Assembly (NCBI RefSeq): GCF_026619415.1
Contig: NZ_JAOVZR010000001.1
Span: forward strand, 3,456,501 to 3,520,500
Length of the DNA stretch: 64,000 bases
Direction: 5' to 3'
DNA from: Hoeflea algicola
GTDB taxonomy: Bacteria; Pseudomonadota; Alphaproteobacteria; Rhizobiales; Rhizobiaceae
Shown: positions 45,258 to 53,930 of the stretch, in pieces
Numbering within the stretch: the stretch's first letter is position 1
Layout: each line of letters begins with the position of its first letter
Program-made: the position numbers and the translations under genes
The notes under the pieces: model-generated
What the model was told of the DNA's origin: nothing
The model's database searches: none
The model's input: the letters and a program-made list of their open reading frames with translations, nothing else

Positions 45258-46276
45258 TGCAGGTAAAAGACAGGGCGCAGGGTGTGATCTGGAAATCCGC
45301 CGGCCAACATTTGACGCACAGGCTGGACAATGGATGGCTTGCCGTCAGCGGTGATTTTCTGCGTGCCTATTACACTCGTCCGGAAATTCATCCTGTCGAG
45401 GAAAGCTGTGCTGTCGAGCACGCTCTGTTCGAGCGGTTGATGCAGGACCCGTTTGCGGCGATTGGCGCTGACGAACTTGCCGCGATTGCCGATCCAGATG
45501 CTGCAGCCAATTATGCGTTGGTGTTGCGGTTTCGCAATCACCTGGTCGCCAGGGGATCGATCGAAGCGGCCTATGCTTCCTTGTTCGCGCCCGGTGCACC
45601 GCAGATCCCGCCCGTGTTCATAAGCCAGATGGCGCACCTGATCATGGGCAACATATTGATGGGCGAACGCGACGCGAAAGTCGCACGCGCTGCCGAGTTG
45701 TTTTTCCGCGAGCAGACCGCAACTACGTCAAACGAGCGAATGATGTTGGCCGATACCGAAGTGGTCGAAACGCGCGCCCAGCAGACAGCTCTTCTTGCCC
45801 TGTCGGACCCCAGCCGCACTGAAGTTGCCCTCGACATACTCGACACCGATAATGCGGATGAGTATTGGGCGCGCGCCGATCATTTCGATCTGGCTCTGGA
45901 TTTCCGTTTCTCCGAACCGGGACAGGATGCCTTTGCCCGGTTGATCGAGCGCTGGACCAAACACTTCCTTGACTTGCGTGTTCGTGTGCAGCCGTTGCAA
46001 TCGTTCAAGAACGAACGCTGGTCCTGGCATGTCGGGCTGGATGCCGAAGCCAACCGCATCCTGAACGCGCTTTATAAAGGTGAATATTTGCCCGAGGAGG
46101 GCCAGGGGAGCATTGCCGCGCTGTTCCGGATGGAGTTTCTCGATTATGATCGGGTGCTGGACAAGATGCGCCGCAAGCCGGCCTTTCTCGGGCTGGCCAT
46201 CGATGCGCATGACCGCATCCGGATGAAACCGCAAAACCTGCTGATCAACCTGCCTCTGAAGCCTGCTCATCAGTAG
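45257..46276 (+). CDS. DUF6352 family protein
   Basis: 339 aa, starting on the stop of the previous gene. Soluble and helical, with no cysteine clusters or nucleotide loop. The pattern (WLAVSGDFLRAYYTRPEIHPVEESC near residue 25 in broken form) matches an uncharacterised family found only beside formate dehydrogenase genes, to my knowledge. It is probably a cytoplasmic maturation factor, by guilt of association. Family name given with moderate certainty. Confidence 0.65.
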   Translation: MQVKDRAQGVIWKSAGQHLTHRLDNGWLAVSGDFLRAYYTRPEIHPVEESCAVEHALFERLMQDPFAAIGADELAAIADPDAAANYALVLRFRNHLVARGSIEAAYASLFAPGAPQIPPVFISQMAHLIMGNILMGERDAKVARAAELFFREQTATTSNERMMLADTEVVETRAQQTALLALSDPSRTEVALDILDTDNADEYWARADHFDLALDFRFSEPGQDAFARLIERWTKHFLDLRVRVQPLQSFKNERWSWHVGLDAEANRILNALYKGEYLPEEGQGSIAALFRMEFLDYDRVLDKMRRKPAFLGLAIDAHDRIRMKPQNLLINLPLKPAHQ

Positions 46277-46287
46277 CCGGCGACGAA

Positions 46288-46551
46288 CTATTTGGCGTCG
46301 ATAGAGATTGCCGTGATCTTGCCAACGCCGTTGTCACCCGCGGAATCATATTCGATGGTGACATGATCGCCAGCCCTCAACCCTTCCGGAACCAGATCAC
46401 CGGCGGGTGTCATATCCCACACCGTCTTGTCATCGAGAATGAGAACGTGATCGACCCGGTCGAAGGCAACTACGACGCCGCTGGTCGAATCAGCCAGGGC
46501 AGGCGTTGCCAGCATTGATCCAAGAATTAAGGCTGCAGGAAATAAGCGCAT
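46288..46551 (-). CDS. DUF1344 family exported protein
   Basis: 87 aa. A signal peptide (residues 1-21, ALA-D) and one small beta-barrel-like domain (VVAFDRVDHVLILDD, then GLRAGDHVTIEYD), typical of the DUF1344 family common in Rhizobiales. Function unknown. The start at 46551 gives the signal peptide; an upstream extension to 46602 does not. It converges with the DUF6352 gene. Confidence 0.75.
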   Translation of the reverse strand: MRLFPAALILGSMLATPALADSTSGVVVAFDRVDHVLILDDKTVWDMTPAGDLVPEGLRAGDHVTIEYDSAGDNGVGKITAISIDAK

Positions 46552-46664
46552 GACATCCTCCGCACGGCTTGACCAACGATGAATGTGCGCCTGTCCTGTC
46601 ATTCCCGCAAGCGGGAAGATGCGGTATTGCCAAAGCCCTTCGCCGCTGCGGCTGCCGCGAATTT

Positions 46665-48695
46665 CTACTCCCTGGAGAGGAAGTCATCGACCGTCAAACC
46701 TTGGCGGTCAGCCTCCAGATAATCGTCTGTGGTGCGGGTGCGGCGCTGATGGGCAATGGCGAATGGATCGGCACCATCGCGCGACAATTCTTCAAGCCGG
46801 CAACTCTCGCACATGTGGATCAAGGCTCGGCGCTCGTCGGTGCTGAACATCCAGTTGCCCTGGAGGCGTTGCTCCACTGCGCGCAGCATTCCACCGGCAG
46901 CAAAGGCCTTTCCGCAAGAGGTGCAGCAAGCGGGTTCTTCCTCATGCAATGTCACCGGTTGCATGACACCGGGAGCGAGGTTGAAGCGGCGCTGCAGGGA
47001 GATCGCTGATTCAGGGCATGTTGCCTCGCAAATCCCGCATTGCACGCAGGCCGATTCCACGAACCGCAATTGCGGCGTGTCGGGTGTGTCCCGCAGCGCA
47101 TCGGCAGGGCAGCACGACACGCAAGCCATGCACAATGTGCACGCGGTCGTATCAACCAGCACCGTTCCATAGGGCGCACTTTCCGGCAGCGCGACGAGAG
47201 GCGATGCAGGTTTACCGTTATCCGCCAGAACCAGCAGCGCGGCGCGGGCCACTTCCCGTTTCCCGCCCAGGGGAACCGGGGCTGCACGCGAGATTTCCGG
47301 CAGATCGGGCAGCGCATAAAGTGCTGCTTCCACCTGGTCAGGATCGGATTCGAGCAAGGTCAGGACCCGGCCAGTCGCGTGGCCGAAGCCATTGAGCAGG
47401 GCGTCCGTCAACCTGGTTTCCTCTGCAACCGCACCGAATTCATCAGCTTTTCTAGGGTCACCCAGCACGACAATCTGGCGAAAACCAGCGGCCAGCGCCG
47501 CGCTCATCAGGTCGTGGCCGACACCGCTCGTTGCATACATTTCCATCGGGATGACGCGTGCCGGCAGGCCGCGGCCAAAGCGTGCCATCGCCCCGATCAA
47601 CGGGGTGCCGTGGCTGGCGTCATGCAGCAACAGAACCGGCGCCTGACCGCCTGCGGCCAGGAATGTGCGGGCAAGCGTTTGAAGTCGGGAGATCTGGTCC
47701 GCCCGCGGCGGATAGGCATAGGCGACAGCCCCGGTCGGGCAGTGGGCAGCGCAATTGCCACAGCCGCCGCAAATACCGGGGTCGACGACAATCACATCGC
47801 CCTGTCCGGTGATCGCGCCGGCCGGGCACTGGTCGATGCACTTTGTGCAACCAGTCTTTCTCGAGCGCTCATGGGCGCAGATCGACGCGTCATAGGTGAC
47901 ATAGAGCGGTTTTTCGAAACTGCCTGCGTAATCGGCTGCCTCAAGTACCGCTTCCAATACCGCCACCGGGTTGCCGGGGTCAGCGCGGAAATACCCATCA
48001 CGGCCATGCGAGCGTGTGAACAGCGCGGTGCCGCCGGACATGTCGAAGACAACACTGCAACTGGTTTTTGCGCCGTCGCGGGGCATCGTGAATTCCGGCC
48101 GTGCGCGCGAAGATGGCAGCATCGCCGCATAGCCGTCGACAACCAGTTCGAAAGCGCCCAGCGAGCCGGTGGCCGAAGCCACACGACCGGCAAAGATCGG
48201 AAACTGGAATTCTGACGGCAAGACCAGATCATCGGTCTGGGTCAACAGCAGCGTCACCGACAATGTCCGGTTGAGCCGTTGTGCGGTATCGAACGCTGCC
48301 TGACCGCTGCCGATTACGAGGCAAAGCCCGTCACTTTCAAAGGTTCTCAAGCGGGCCGGCGTGACCGGTAGTTTCGCTGCGGCCAGCAGCGCCGCCATTT
48401 TCGGCGCCGTCGATGTCTTGTCGGCGGTCCAACCGGCCATTTCGCGAATATTGACGAATGAAACGGCCTCGTGCCCGGCTTCGGCGGCAATCTCTTCAAA
48501 CAGCGGGCGTTCCTGGGTGCAGGCAATACAGATCGAGCCTTCCGTCGCCAGGGCAGCTTCAATCACATGCATTTCGCTGCGGCAAAGGTGATGATGTGCG
48601 GAGACTATCGCATGCCCGTTCGCCAGTTTTTCGGGATCCAGCGACATCGTCTTCTCGCAGTCGCATACAAAAAGTCGGGTTGTATCTAAAACCAT
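46665..48695 (-). CDS. Multi-[4Fe-4S] protein of the formate dehydrogenase locus
   Basis: 676 aa. Four ferredoxin-type clusters are visible: CTKCIDQCP (~283), CGGCGNCAAHCP (~308), CTLCMACVSCCP (~518), CVQCGICEATCP (~551). A further Cys set lies near the C-terminus (CCTSCGKAF, CESC). The regions between contain no flavin loop that I can recognise. The start at 48695 follows AAGG. It is divergent from the DUF3305-DUF3306 genes. It is likely an electron carrier or a factor in formate dehydrogenase maturation. Confidence 0.8.
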   Translation of the reverse strand: MVLDTTRLFVCDCEKTMSLDPEKLANGHAIVSAHHHLCRSEMHVIEAALATEGSICIACTQERPLFEEIAAEAGHEAVSFVNIREMAGWTADKTSTAPKMAALLAAAKLPVTPARLRTFESDGLCLVIGSGQAAFDTAQRLNRTLSVTLLLTQTDDLVLPSEFQFPIFAGRVASATGSLGAFELVVDGYAAMLPSSRARPEFTMPRDGAKTSCSVVFDMSGGTALFTRSHGRDGYFRADPGNPVAVLEAVLEAADYAGSFEKPLYVTYDASICAHERSRKTGCTKCIDQCPAGAITGQGDVIVVDPGICGGCGNCAAHCPTGAVAYAYPPRADQISRLQTLARTFLAAGGQAPVLLLHDASHGTPLIGAMARFGRGLPARVIPMEMYATSGVGHDLMSAALAAGFRQIVVLGDPRKADEFGAVAEETRLTDALLNGFGHATGRVLTLLESDPDQVEAALYALPDLPEISRAAPVPLGGKREVARAALLVLADNGKPASPLVALPESAPYGTVLVDTTACTLCMACVSCCPADALRDTPDTPQLRFVESACVQCGICEATCPESAISLQRRFNLAPGVMQPVTLHEEEPACCTSCGKAFAAGGMLRAVEQRLQGNWMFSTDERRALIHMCESCRLEELSRDGADPFAIAHQRRTRTTDDYLEADRQGLTVDDFLSRE

Positions 48696-48788
48696 CGGAC
48701 TGCCCTTGTTGTCGTCTGCAAACACCTTATACTTTCAACGACAAGAGGCAACCATGATTGCCTCACCACCGTGGAGGGTTCGGCTGGA

Positions 48789-49334
48789 GTGTCGCGGGAA
48801 CTGACCATTATGCTCGGAGTGATTGCAGAAAAACGGCAGTCAATTTCGCGGTGGGCCAAGGATTACTGGATACCTGTCGGCGTGATGCTGGCGCCGGCGG
48901 AGCTCAGTGCTGGCGACGTCCTGGTTAGCGATGACCGGATGACGCGTTACTATATGGGCCGGGTCGATTTAACCTGTTATGCCGCCGATACGGAGGCTTA
49001 TGTCGAGAACTTCAACAGTGGCACGCCGGCGCTCTACGTGGTGTTGCGGCGCGACAGCGAAAACAAGCATCCGCTTGACTGGTACGTCCAGAGCGTCACG
49101 GCATCACCGCACGCAGCGCAAGATTACGAAGTAGGCAGCGAAGACATTATCGAACGCTTGCCTATGCCGCCCGAGATTGCCGAATCCATTCTCGAGTTTC
49201 TGGATGCCTACCATGTCGAAACGCCGTTTATAAAACGTCGGCGCGACAAGCTCGATCTCGAGGAACAGAAATTCGGCAAGCAACCGATCTTTCTGTCCCG
49301 GAAGCGGTCCGATAATGGGGATCTCGATGGTTGA
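48789..49334 (+). CDS. DUF3305 family protein
   Basis: About 181 aa from a GTG at 48789 (alternatives: GTG 48771, ATG 48810). The segment MLGVIAEKRQSISRWAKDYW followed by PVGVM is the family hallmark. Soluble, no cofactor motif. DUF3305 and DUF3306 genes form a conserved pair in formate dehydrogenase loci, as here, where the next gene overlaps this one by eight bases. Confidence 0.8.
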   Translation: MSRELTIMLGVIAEKRQSISRWAKDYWIPVGVMLAPAELSAGDVLVSDDRMTRYYMGRVDLTCYAADTEAYVENFNSGTPALYVVLRRDSENKHPLDWYVQSVTASPHAAQDYEVGSEDIIERLPMPPEIAESILEFLDAYHVETPFIKRRRDKLDLEEQKFGKQPIFLSRKRSDNGDLDG

Positions 49335-50046
49335 CGACGAAAACAAAGACGGATTTTTGTCCCGCTGGTCGAGACGAAAACAAGCGTCTCAGGCAGTTGT
49401 CGAGAGTGAGCAAGAGGCCGGGATTGAGGCCGTTGATGTCGCGGAACTCGAGGCTGAACAAGCCAGGCTGGCAGCCGAGATCGAGGAGGCCGAGGTCAAT
49501 CGGAGTGCTGCCGAAGCCGTCGATCTGGATCAGGTCGAATATGGGTTTGATTTTTCAATCTTCCTCAAGCGCGGCGTGCCAGATCCGTTGCGCAAGAAGG
49601 CACTGCAGAAATTCTTCAATTCAAACCCGGTGCTGGCCAATCTCGACGGGTTGAACGATTACGATGAGGACTTCAATAACCCGCTTCACATGGTCTACAA
49701 ATCGACTTGGGACGTCGCGCGCGGGTTTTTGACCCAAAGCGAGCAGCTCTTGCAGCAGACAACCGGTCGGCTGACGATCGATGAGCCACTCGACGAAGAA
49801 CCCTTGGAAGACACGCCGGACGAAACTGCAGAATCGGCAGGCGACGCTGCAGAGCTGCCCGACGATGGGATGGACCCCCCGGAAGACGCGGCGGAACTGA
49901 CCGCCGAAGAGCAGACCGGCGATCCGGGGCTCGAACTGCAGGAGGAGGTTGATGTCGCCGGCCACGAGCCAGATGTCGATGGCACGTCGGATCCGGAGCC
50001 GCCGCAACAAAAGCGGATTTCAATCCGGCAACGGCTGAACGGGTGA
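49327..50046 (+). CDS. DUF3306 family protein
   Basis: 239 aa. The N-terminus DGFLSRWSRRK is characteristic. A central conserved patch reads DFSIFLKRGVPDPLRKKALQ then NLDGLNDYDEDF. The last ~100 residues are a Glu/Asp/Pro-rich, probably disordered tail. Start at 49327 inside the DUF3305 end. Pairs with DUF3305; the molecular function is unknown. Confidence 0.8.
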   Translation: MVDDENKDGFLSRWSRRKQASQAVVESEQEAGIEAVDVAELEAEQARLAAEIEEAEVNRSAAEAVDLDQVEYGFDFSIFLKRGVPDPLRKKALQKFFNSNPVLANLDGLNDYDEDFNNPLHMVYKSTWDVARGFLTQSEQLLQQTTGRLTIDEPLDEEPLEDTPDETAESAGDAAELPDDGMDPPEDAAELTAEEQTGDPGLELQEEVDVAGHEPDVDGTSDPEPPQQKRISIRQRLNG

Positions 50047-50054
50047 AGCGCGTG

Positions 50055-50333
50055 TCAGACGGAGGGATCGGCCAGATGATTGCGCAACATCTCTGTATAG
50101 GCGGCGGTCATTTCGGTGACGAAGGCCTCGTGATTGGGAACGTCCAACACATTCTTGGCAACGAAGGCATTGTAGCGCGCGGCGCCATACAGGAATGCCA
50201 TATGGATGTCGGTGGCGAGAAGCTTGGAATTGGCGGTGTTGGCTACCCGGATGAACCGGTCGGCCAGCCGGACAAATTTTTCCGTTTCGGAGCTTTCGTT
50301 AGCGCGTGCCTTGCGGGGTTTGTTGTTGTCCAT
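50055..50333 (-). CDS. DUF3144 family protein
   Basis: 92 aa. The helical core FVRLADRFIRVANTANSK then HMAFLYGAARYNAFVA matches the small DUF3144 family. The start at 50333 (MDNNKPRK) follows GGGGTC-type purines and gives a typical length; the frame extends to 50414 without support. It converges with the DUF3306 gene. Confidence 0.7.
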   Translation of the reverse strand: MDNNKPRKARANESSETEKFVRLADRFIRVANTANSKLLATDIHMAFLYGAARYNAFVAKNVLDVPNHEAFVTEMTAAYTEMLRNHLADPSV

Positions 50334-50422
50334 AAAGGGGTCTCCTCGTCGCTCGAATGGGGCCGGCGCGCATTCACCGGAACCATGACGAGAACTGCGA
50401 CAACCTGGGTGCACTATCGATC

Positions 50423-51592
50423 ATGGAGTTCGCTGTGACAATCGCCATCGCCCAGATTCTGGATCAGCTGAAACGCGTCAAGGGGCCCGAATTGACCGGC
50501 AATATCGTGGATCTCGGTCTGGTTTCCGAGATCGTGGCCCAAGGCGATCAGATCAGTTTTTCAATCAGCGTGCCGCCTCAGCTTGTCGGTCAACTGGAAC
50601 CGTTGCGTGCCGCGGCGGAGAGGGCAGCCTTGGCGACGCCCGGCGTTGCCAGGGCGCAGGTGACACTAACAACCGATCAGGCGGTCGCCGACCCAGCGCC
50701 ACAGCCGGTACGATCGGCTCCGACAGCCTCCCAGGCTGATGCTCTTCCGCCACCCATGCAAAAGCGCACGGCACCCGCAGCGCCGGTGCCCGGAGCCAAG
50801 GCGCCCGTGCCCGGAATCGACGCCATCATCGCGGTTGCCTCCGGCAAGGGCGGCGTCGGCAAATCCACGACATCGGTCAACATCGCGCTCGCTCTTCAGG
50901 CCAGCGGGCTGCGGGTCGGCATACTCGATGCGGATATATACGGCCCATCGATGCCGCGCCTGCTTGGCCTGTCGGGCCGAACCCAGAGCGGCGACGACCG
51001 CATGCTGATCCCGCATGAAGCCTACGGCCTCAAGGTGATGTCGATGGGATCGATTGTCGACGAGGAAACCGCCACCGCCTGGCGCGGGCCGATGGTGATG
51101 CAGGCCCTGACGCAGATGCTGCGCCAAGTGGCATGGGGCGAACTCGATGTCCTGATCGTCGACATGCCGCCGGGAACCGGTGACGCGCAATTGACCCTGT
51201 CCCAGAATGTGCCGCTGGCCGGTGCTGTCATCGTCTCCACGCCGCAGGATCTGGCGTTGATCGATGCCCGCAAGGGATTGAAGATGTTCCGCAAGGTCGA
51301 TGTGCCGATTTTGGGCATAGTCGAGAACATGAGCTATTTCCTCTGCCCCGATTGCGGTGGCCAACAGGCCGTCTTCGGCCATGGTGGAGCACGCAGCGAA
51401 GCCGAGCGCATCGGCGTTCTGTTCCTGGGCGAAGTGCCGTTGGTCATGGCAATCCGGGAAACATCGGACGGCGGCAAACCGATCGTCGTTGCGGATCCCG
51501 ATGGCGAGCAGGCGCGAATCTACCAGAACATTGCACAGGGGATGTGGACCCGCCTGAGCGAAGAACGAATGTTGGCGGGAGGTCGGGGCTAG
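50423..51592 (+). CDS. apbC: Mrp/ApbC-type P-loop Fe-S cluster carrier
   Basis: 389 aa. An N-terminal MIP18/DUF59-like domain (~1-85) is followed by a Pro/Ala linker and a P-loop ATPase with GKGGVGKST near 141, DADIYGPS, and DMPPGTGDAQLT. A CPDC pair near 307 is the usual bridging Fe-S site. Mrp proteins hold and pass [4Fe-4S] clusters to client proteins; here the Fe-S-rich FdhA, FdhB and the 676-aa ferredoxin are obvious clients. The start could also be the GTG a few codons downstream. Confidence 0.9.
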   Translation: MEFAVTIAIAQILDQLKRVKGPELTGNIVDLGLVSEIVAQGDQISFSISVPPQLVGQLEPLRAAAERAALATPGVARAQVTLTTDQAVADPAPQPVRSAPTASQADALPPPMQKRTAPAAPVPGAKAPVPGIDAIIAVASGKGGVGKSTTSVNIALALQASGLRVGILDADIYGPSMPRLLGLSGRTQSGDDRMLIPHEAYGLKVMSMGSIVDEETATAWRGPMVMQALTQMLRQVAWGELDVLIVDMPPGTGDAQLTLSQNVPLAGAVIVSTPQDLALIDARKGLKMFRKVDVPILGIVENMSYFLCPDCGGQQAVFGHGGARSEAERIGVLFLGEVPLVMAIRETSDGGKPIVVADPDGEQARIYQNIAQGMWTRLSEERMLAGGRG

Positions 51593-51594
51593 GC

Positions 51595-52302
51595 ATGCAG
51601 GATTTCGCGGGGGCATTCGGGCTGGCTTTTGGACTGATCGCGTCGGGTGATGCGGATCTGTTCGAAATCGTCGGCCTTTCGATGCGCGTCAGCCTGACAG
51701 CGCTGCTGCTTTCGTGCCTTATCGGTTTTCCTTTTGGTGCGCTTCTGGTGGTGCGACGGTTTTTCGGCCGCGGGATTGTCATTGCCTTGGTCAATTCGAT
51801 GATGGGGTTTCCCCCGGTGGTGATCGGACTGCTGGTCTATCTGACCCTGTCGCGTGCCGGGCCGATGGGTTGGCTCGGCCTGCTTTACACCCCGACAGCA
51901 ATGATCATTGCCCAGACCTTGCTGATCGCGCCGATTGTCGCGGCGCTGTCGCGGCAGGTCCTTGAGGCGCTGCAGGCAGAGTATGAAGAGCAGTTTCGCT
52001 CGCTCGGAATCTCGCGCTGGAGCGCCGTGTTGGCGCTTATCGTCGACGGGCGTTACGGGTTGCTCACTGTCGCGTTGGCCGGTTTTGGTCGCGCGGTGGC
52101 CGAAGTTGGAGCGGTGATCATTGTTGGCGGCAATATCGACCATCTGACCCGGGTCATGACCACGGCCATTGCACTGGAAACCTCCAAGGGCGATCTCGGA
52201 ATGGCGCTGGCGCTCGGCATCATCCTGATGAGTATCGCGATATCGGTCAATCTGGCTGCGAGCGCCCTGCGGGCGGTCGCGGAGAGGCAGGCCTATGCCT
52301 GA
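51595..52302 (+). CDS. tupB: Tungstate ABC transporter permease
   Basis: 235 aa with five to six membrane helices. The EAA-like loop QVLEALQAEYEEQFRSLGIS then GRAVAEVGAVIIVGGNI is typical of molybdate/tungstate permeases of the TupB type. It starts two bases after the Mrp-type gene and overlaps tupC by eight bases. Specificity is taken from the neighbouring TupA. Confidence 0.87.
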   Translation: MQDFAGAFGLAFGLIASGDADLFEIVGLSMRVSLTALLLSCLIGFPFGALLVVRRFFGRGIVIALVNSMMGFPPVVIGLLVYLTLSRAGPMGWLGLLYTPTAMIIAQTLLIAPIVAALSRQVLEALQAEYEEQFRSLGISRWSAVLALIVDGRYGLLTVALAGFGRAVAEVGAVIIVGGNIDHLTRVMTTAIALETSKGDLGMALALGIILMSIAISVNLAASALRAVAERQAYA

Positions 52303-53080
52303 TGCTGCTTCCGTGATCCCGCCAAAACCCGGCGAAGCGGGGCCAAGGACGCCCCGCGACAGGATTTTGCCGGGCGCGCTCAGGATCGAACGGCTGGTGC
52401 TTGAGGCTGCAGGAAAAACCCTCGTCAATGTCGAAAAACTTACCCTCGATCCGCATTCGGTAACCGTCATCATGGGCCCCAACGGGGCCGGAAAAAGTCT
52501 CTTGCTGCGGTTGGTGCACGGGCTGATCGCGCCGACACGCGGATGGATCAGCTGGGGTGAGGTGGCCTCTGGCGAAGCCACGCGTTCGACCCAGGCGATG
52601 GTATTCCAGAAGCCGGTGCTGCTGCGCCGCTCGGTGGCTGCCAATATCGATTTCGTGCTGCGCCGTCGCGCCGGAACCAAAGCAGAGCGCCGGGTGCGGC
52701 GCGACGAATTGCTGGCCCGCGTCGGACTGGCGGACCGGGCCGAGCAACCGGCACGGCTGTTGTCGGGGGGCGAACAGCAACGGCTGGCACTGGCGCGGGC
52801 ATTGGCGACCAGGCCGAAGGTGCTTTTGCTCGACGAGGCGACGGCCAGTCTTGATCCCGCATCGGTTCAGATGATTGAGCAGATTGTGCTGGCAAGCAGC
52901 ACTGAGCAGACAAAAATTATATTCGTCACCCATGATCTTGGTCAGGCGCGGCGTCTGGCCGACGATGTGGCGTTTCTGCACCATGGGCAATTGACCGAAC
53001 ACCGCCCGGCAGAAGCATTTTTTGCACAGCCGACATCCGAGGCTGCAAAGGCCTATCTGTCGGGCCGAATTGTTCTTTGA
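52295..53080 (+). CDS. tupC: Tungstate ABC transporter ATP-binding protein
   Basis: 261 aa. Walker A GPNGAGKS is near 63, the Q-loop is MVFQKPVLLRRS, the signature is LLSGGEQQRLALARAL near 157, Walker B is VLLLDEATASLDP, and the switch His is in FVTHD. The Q-loop sequence and the short family length point to TupC. Translationally coupled to tupB. Confidence 0.88.
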   Translation: MPDAASVIPPKPGEAGPRTPRDRILPGALRIERLVLEAAGKTLVNVEKLTLDPHSVTVIMGPNGAGKSLLLRLVHGLIAPTRGWISWGEVASGEATRSTQAMVFQKPVLLRRSVAANIDFVLRRRAGTKAERRVRRDELLARVGLADRAEQPARLLSGGEQQRLALARALATRPKVLLLDEATASLDPASVQMIEQIVLASSTEQTKIIFVTHDLGQARRLADDVAFLHHGQLTEHRPAEAFFAQPTSEAAKAYLSGRIVL

Positions 53081-53111
53081 CGGAAAACTGAACCAACTGA
53101 GGAGAAACAAA

Positions 53112-53930
53112 ATGACAACAAGAACCACCCTGTTCGGAGCCGCGCTGCTCTCCGTTCTGGCGACGGCGGCGTCTGCCGAAGATCCGTCAATACTGGTTCA
53201 GTCGACGACATCGACGCAGAATTCTGGCTTTTATGATTACATCCTGCCGATCTACAAGGAAGAGACCGGCGTCACCGTCAATGTGGTCGCTGTCGGCACC
53301 GGACAAGCCATCAAGAACGCGCAGAATTGCGATGCCGATGTGCTGCTGGTTCACGCCAAACCGGCAGAAGAGAAATTTGTCGCCGACGGCTTCGGTGTTG
53401 CCCGCTCCGATCTCATGTACAACGACTTTATCATTGTCGGCTCTGCAGCGGATCCGGCAGCGATTGCCGGCGGCAAGGATGCCGTATCGGCCTTCAAGGC
53501 GATTGCCGAAAAGCAGGCGCTGTTTGCCTCACGCGGCGATGATTCCGGCACCAACAAGGCTGAACTCAGGCTGTGGGATCAGGCCGGGGTCGACATCAAG
53601 TCGGTGTCGGGTGACTGGTATCGCTCCACCGGTTCCGGCATGGGGGCGACCCTGAACGCCAGTGTCGGCATGGGCGCCTACACGATGTCTGACCGCGCGA
53701 CCTGGATCAGCTACGGCAACAAGGGCGACTACCAGATCGTGGTCGAGGGCGATCCGGTGTTGTTCAACCAGTACGGCATCATTCTGGTCAATCCGGAAAA
53801 GTGCCCCAGCGTCAAGGCGGATCTGGGTCAGCAGTTCATCGACTGGATGACTTCGCCGCACGGTCAGGAACTGATCGCAGCCAACACGCTGGATGGCAAG
53901 CAGTTGTTCTTCCCCAACGCCAATCCCTGA
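53112..53930 (+). CDS. tupA: Tungstate-binding periplasmic protein
   Basis: 272 aa. A signal peptide (residues 1-22, ASA-E) precedes the oxyanion-binding motif STTSTQNSGFYD near residue 31, the TupA hallmark. GTGQAIKNA, SRGDDSGTNKAE and TGSGMGATLN follow. The start at 53112 follows GAGGAGAAAC. The gene order here is tupB-tupC-tupA, with the binding protein last. It ends directly against the convergent moeA stop with no spacer. Confidence 0.9.
   Translation: MTTRTTLFGAALLSVLATAASAEDPSILVQSTTSTQNSGFYDYILPIYKEETGVTVNVVAVGTGQAIKNAQNCDADVLLVHAKPAEEKFVADGFGVARSDLMYNDFIIVGSAADPAAIAGGKDAVSAFKAIAEKQALFASRGDDSGTNKAELRLWDQAGVDIKSVSGDWYRSTGSGMGATLNASVGMGAYTMSDRATWISYGNKGDYQIVVEGDPVLFNQYGIILVNPEKCPSVKADLGQQFIDWMTSPHGQELIAANTLDGKQLFFPNANP

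Noticed and set aside
47040..48215. 391-codon open frame on the plus strand
   Set aside because: Antisense to the 676-aa ferredoxin gene, whose Cys motifs are intact.
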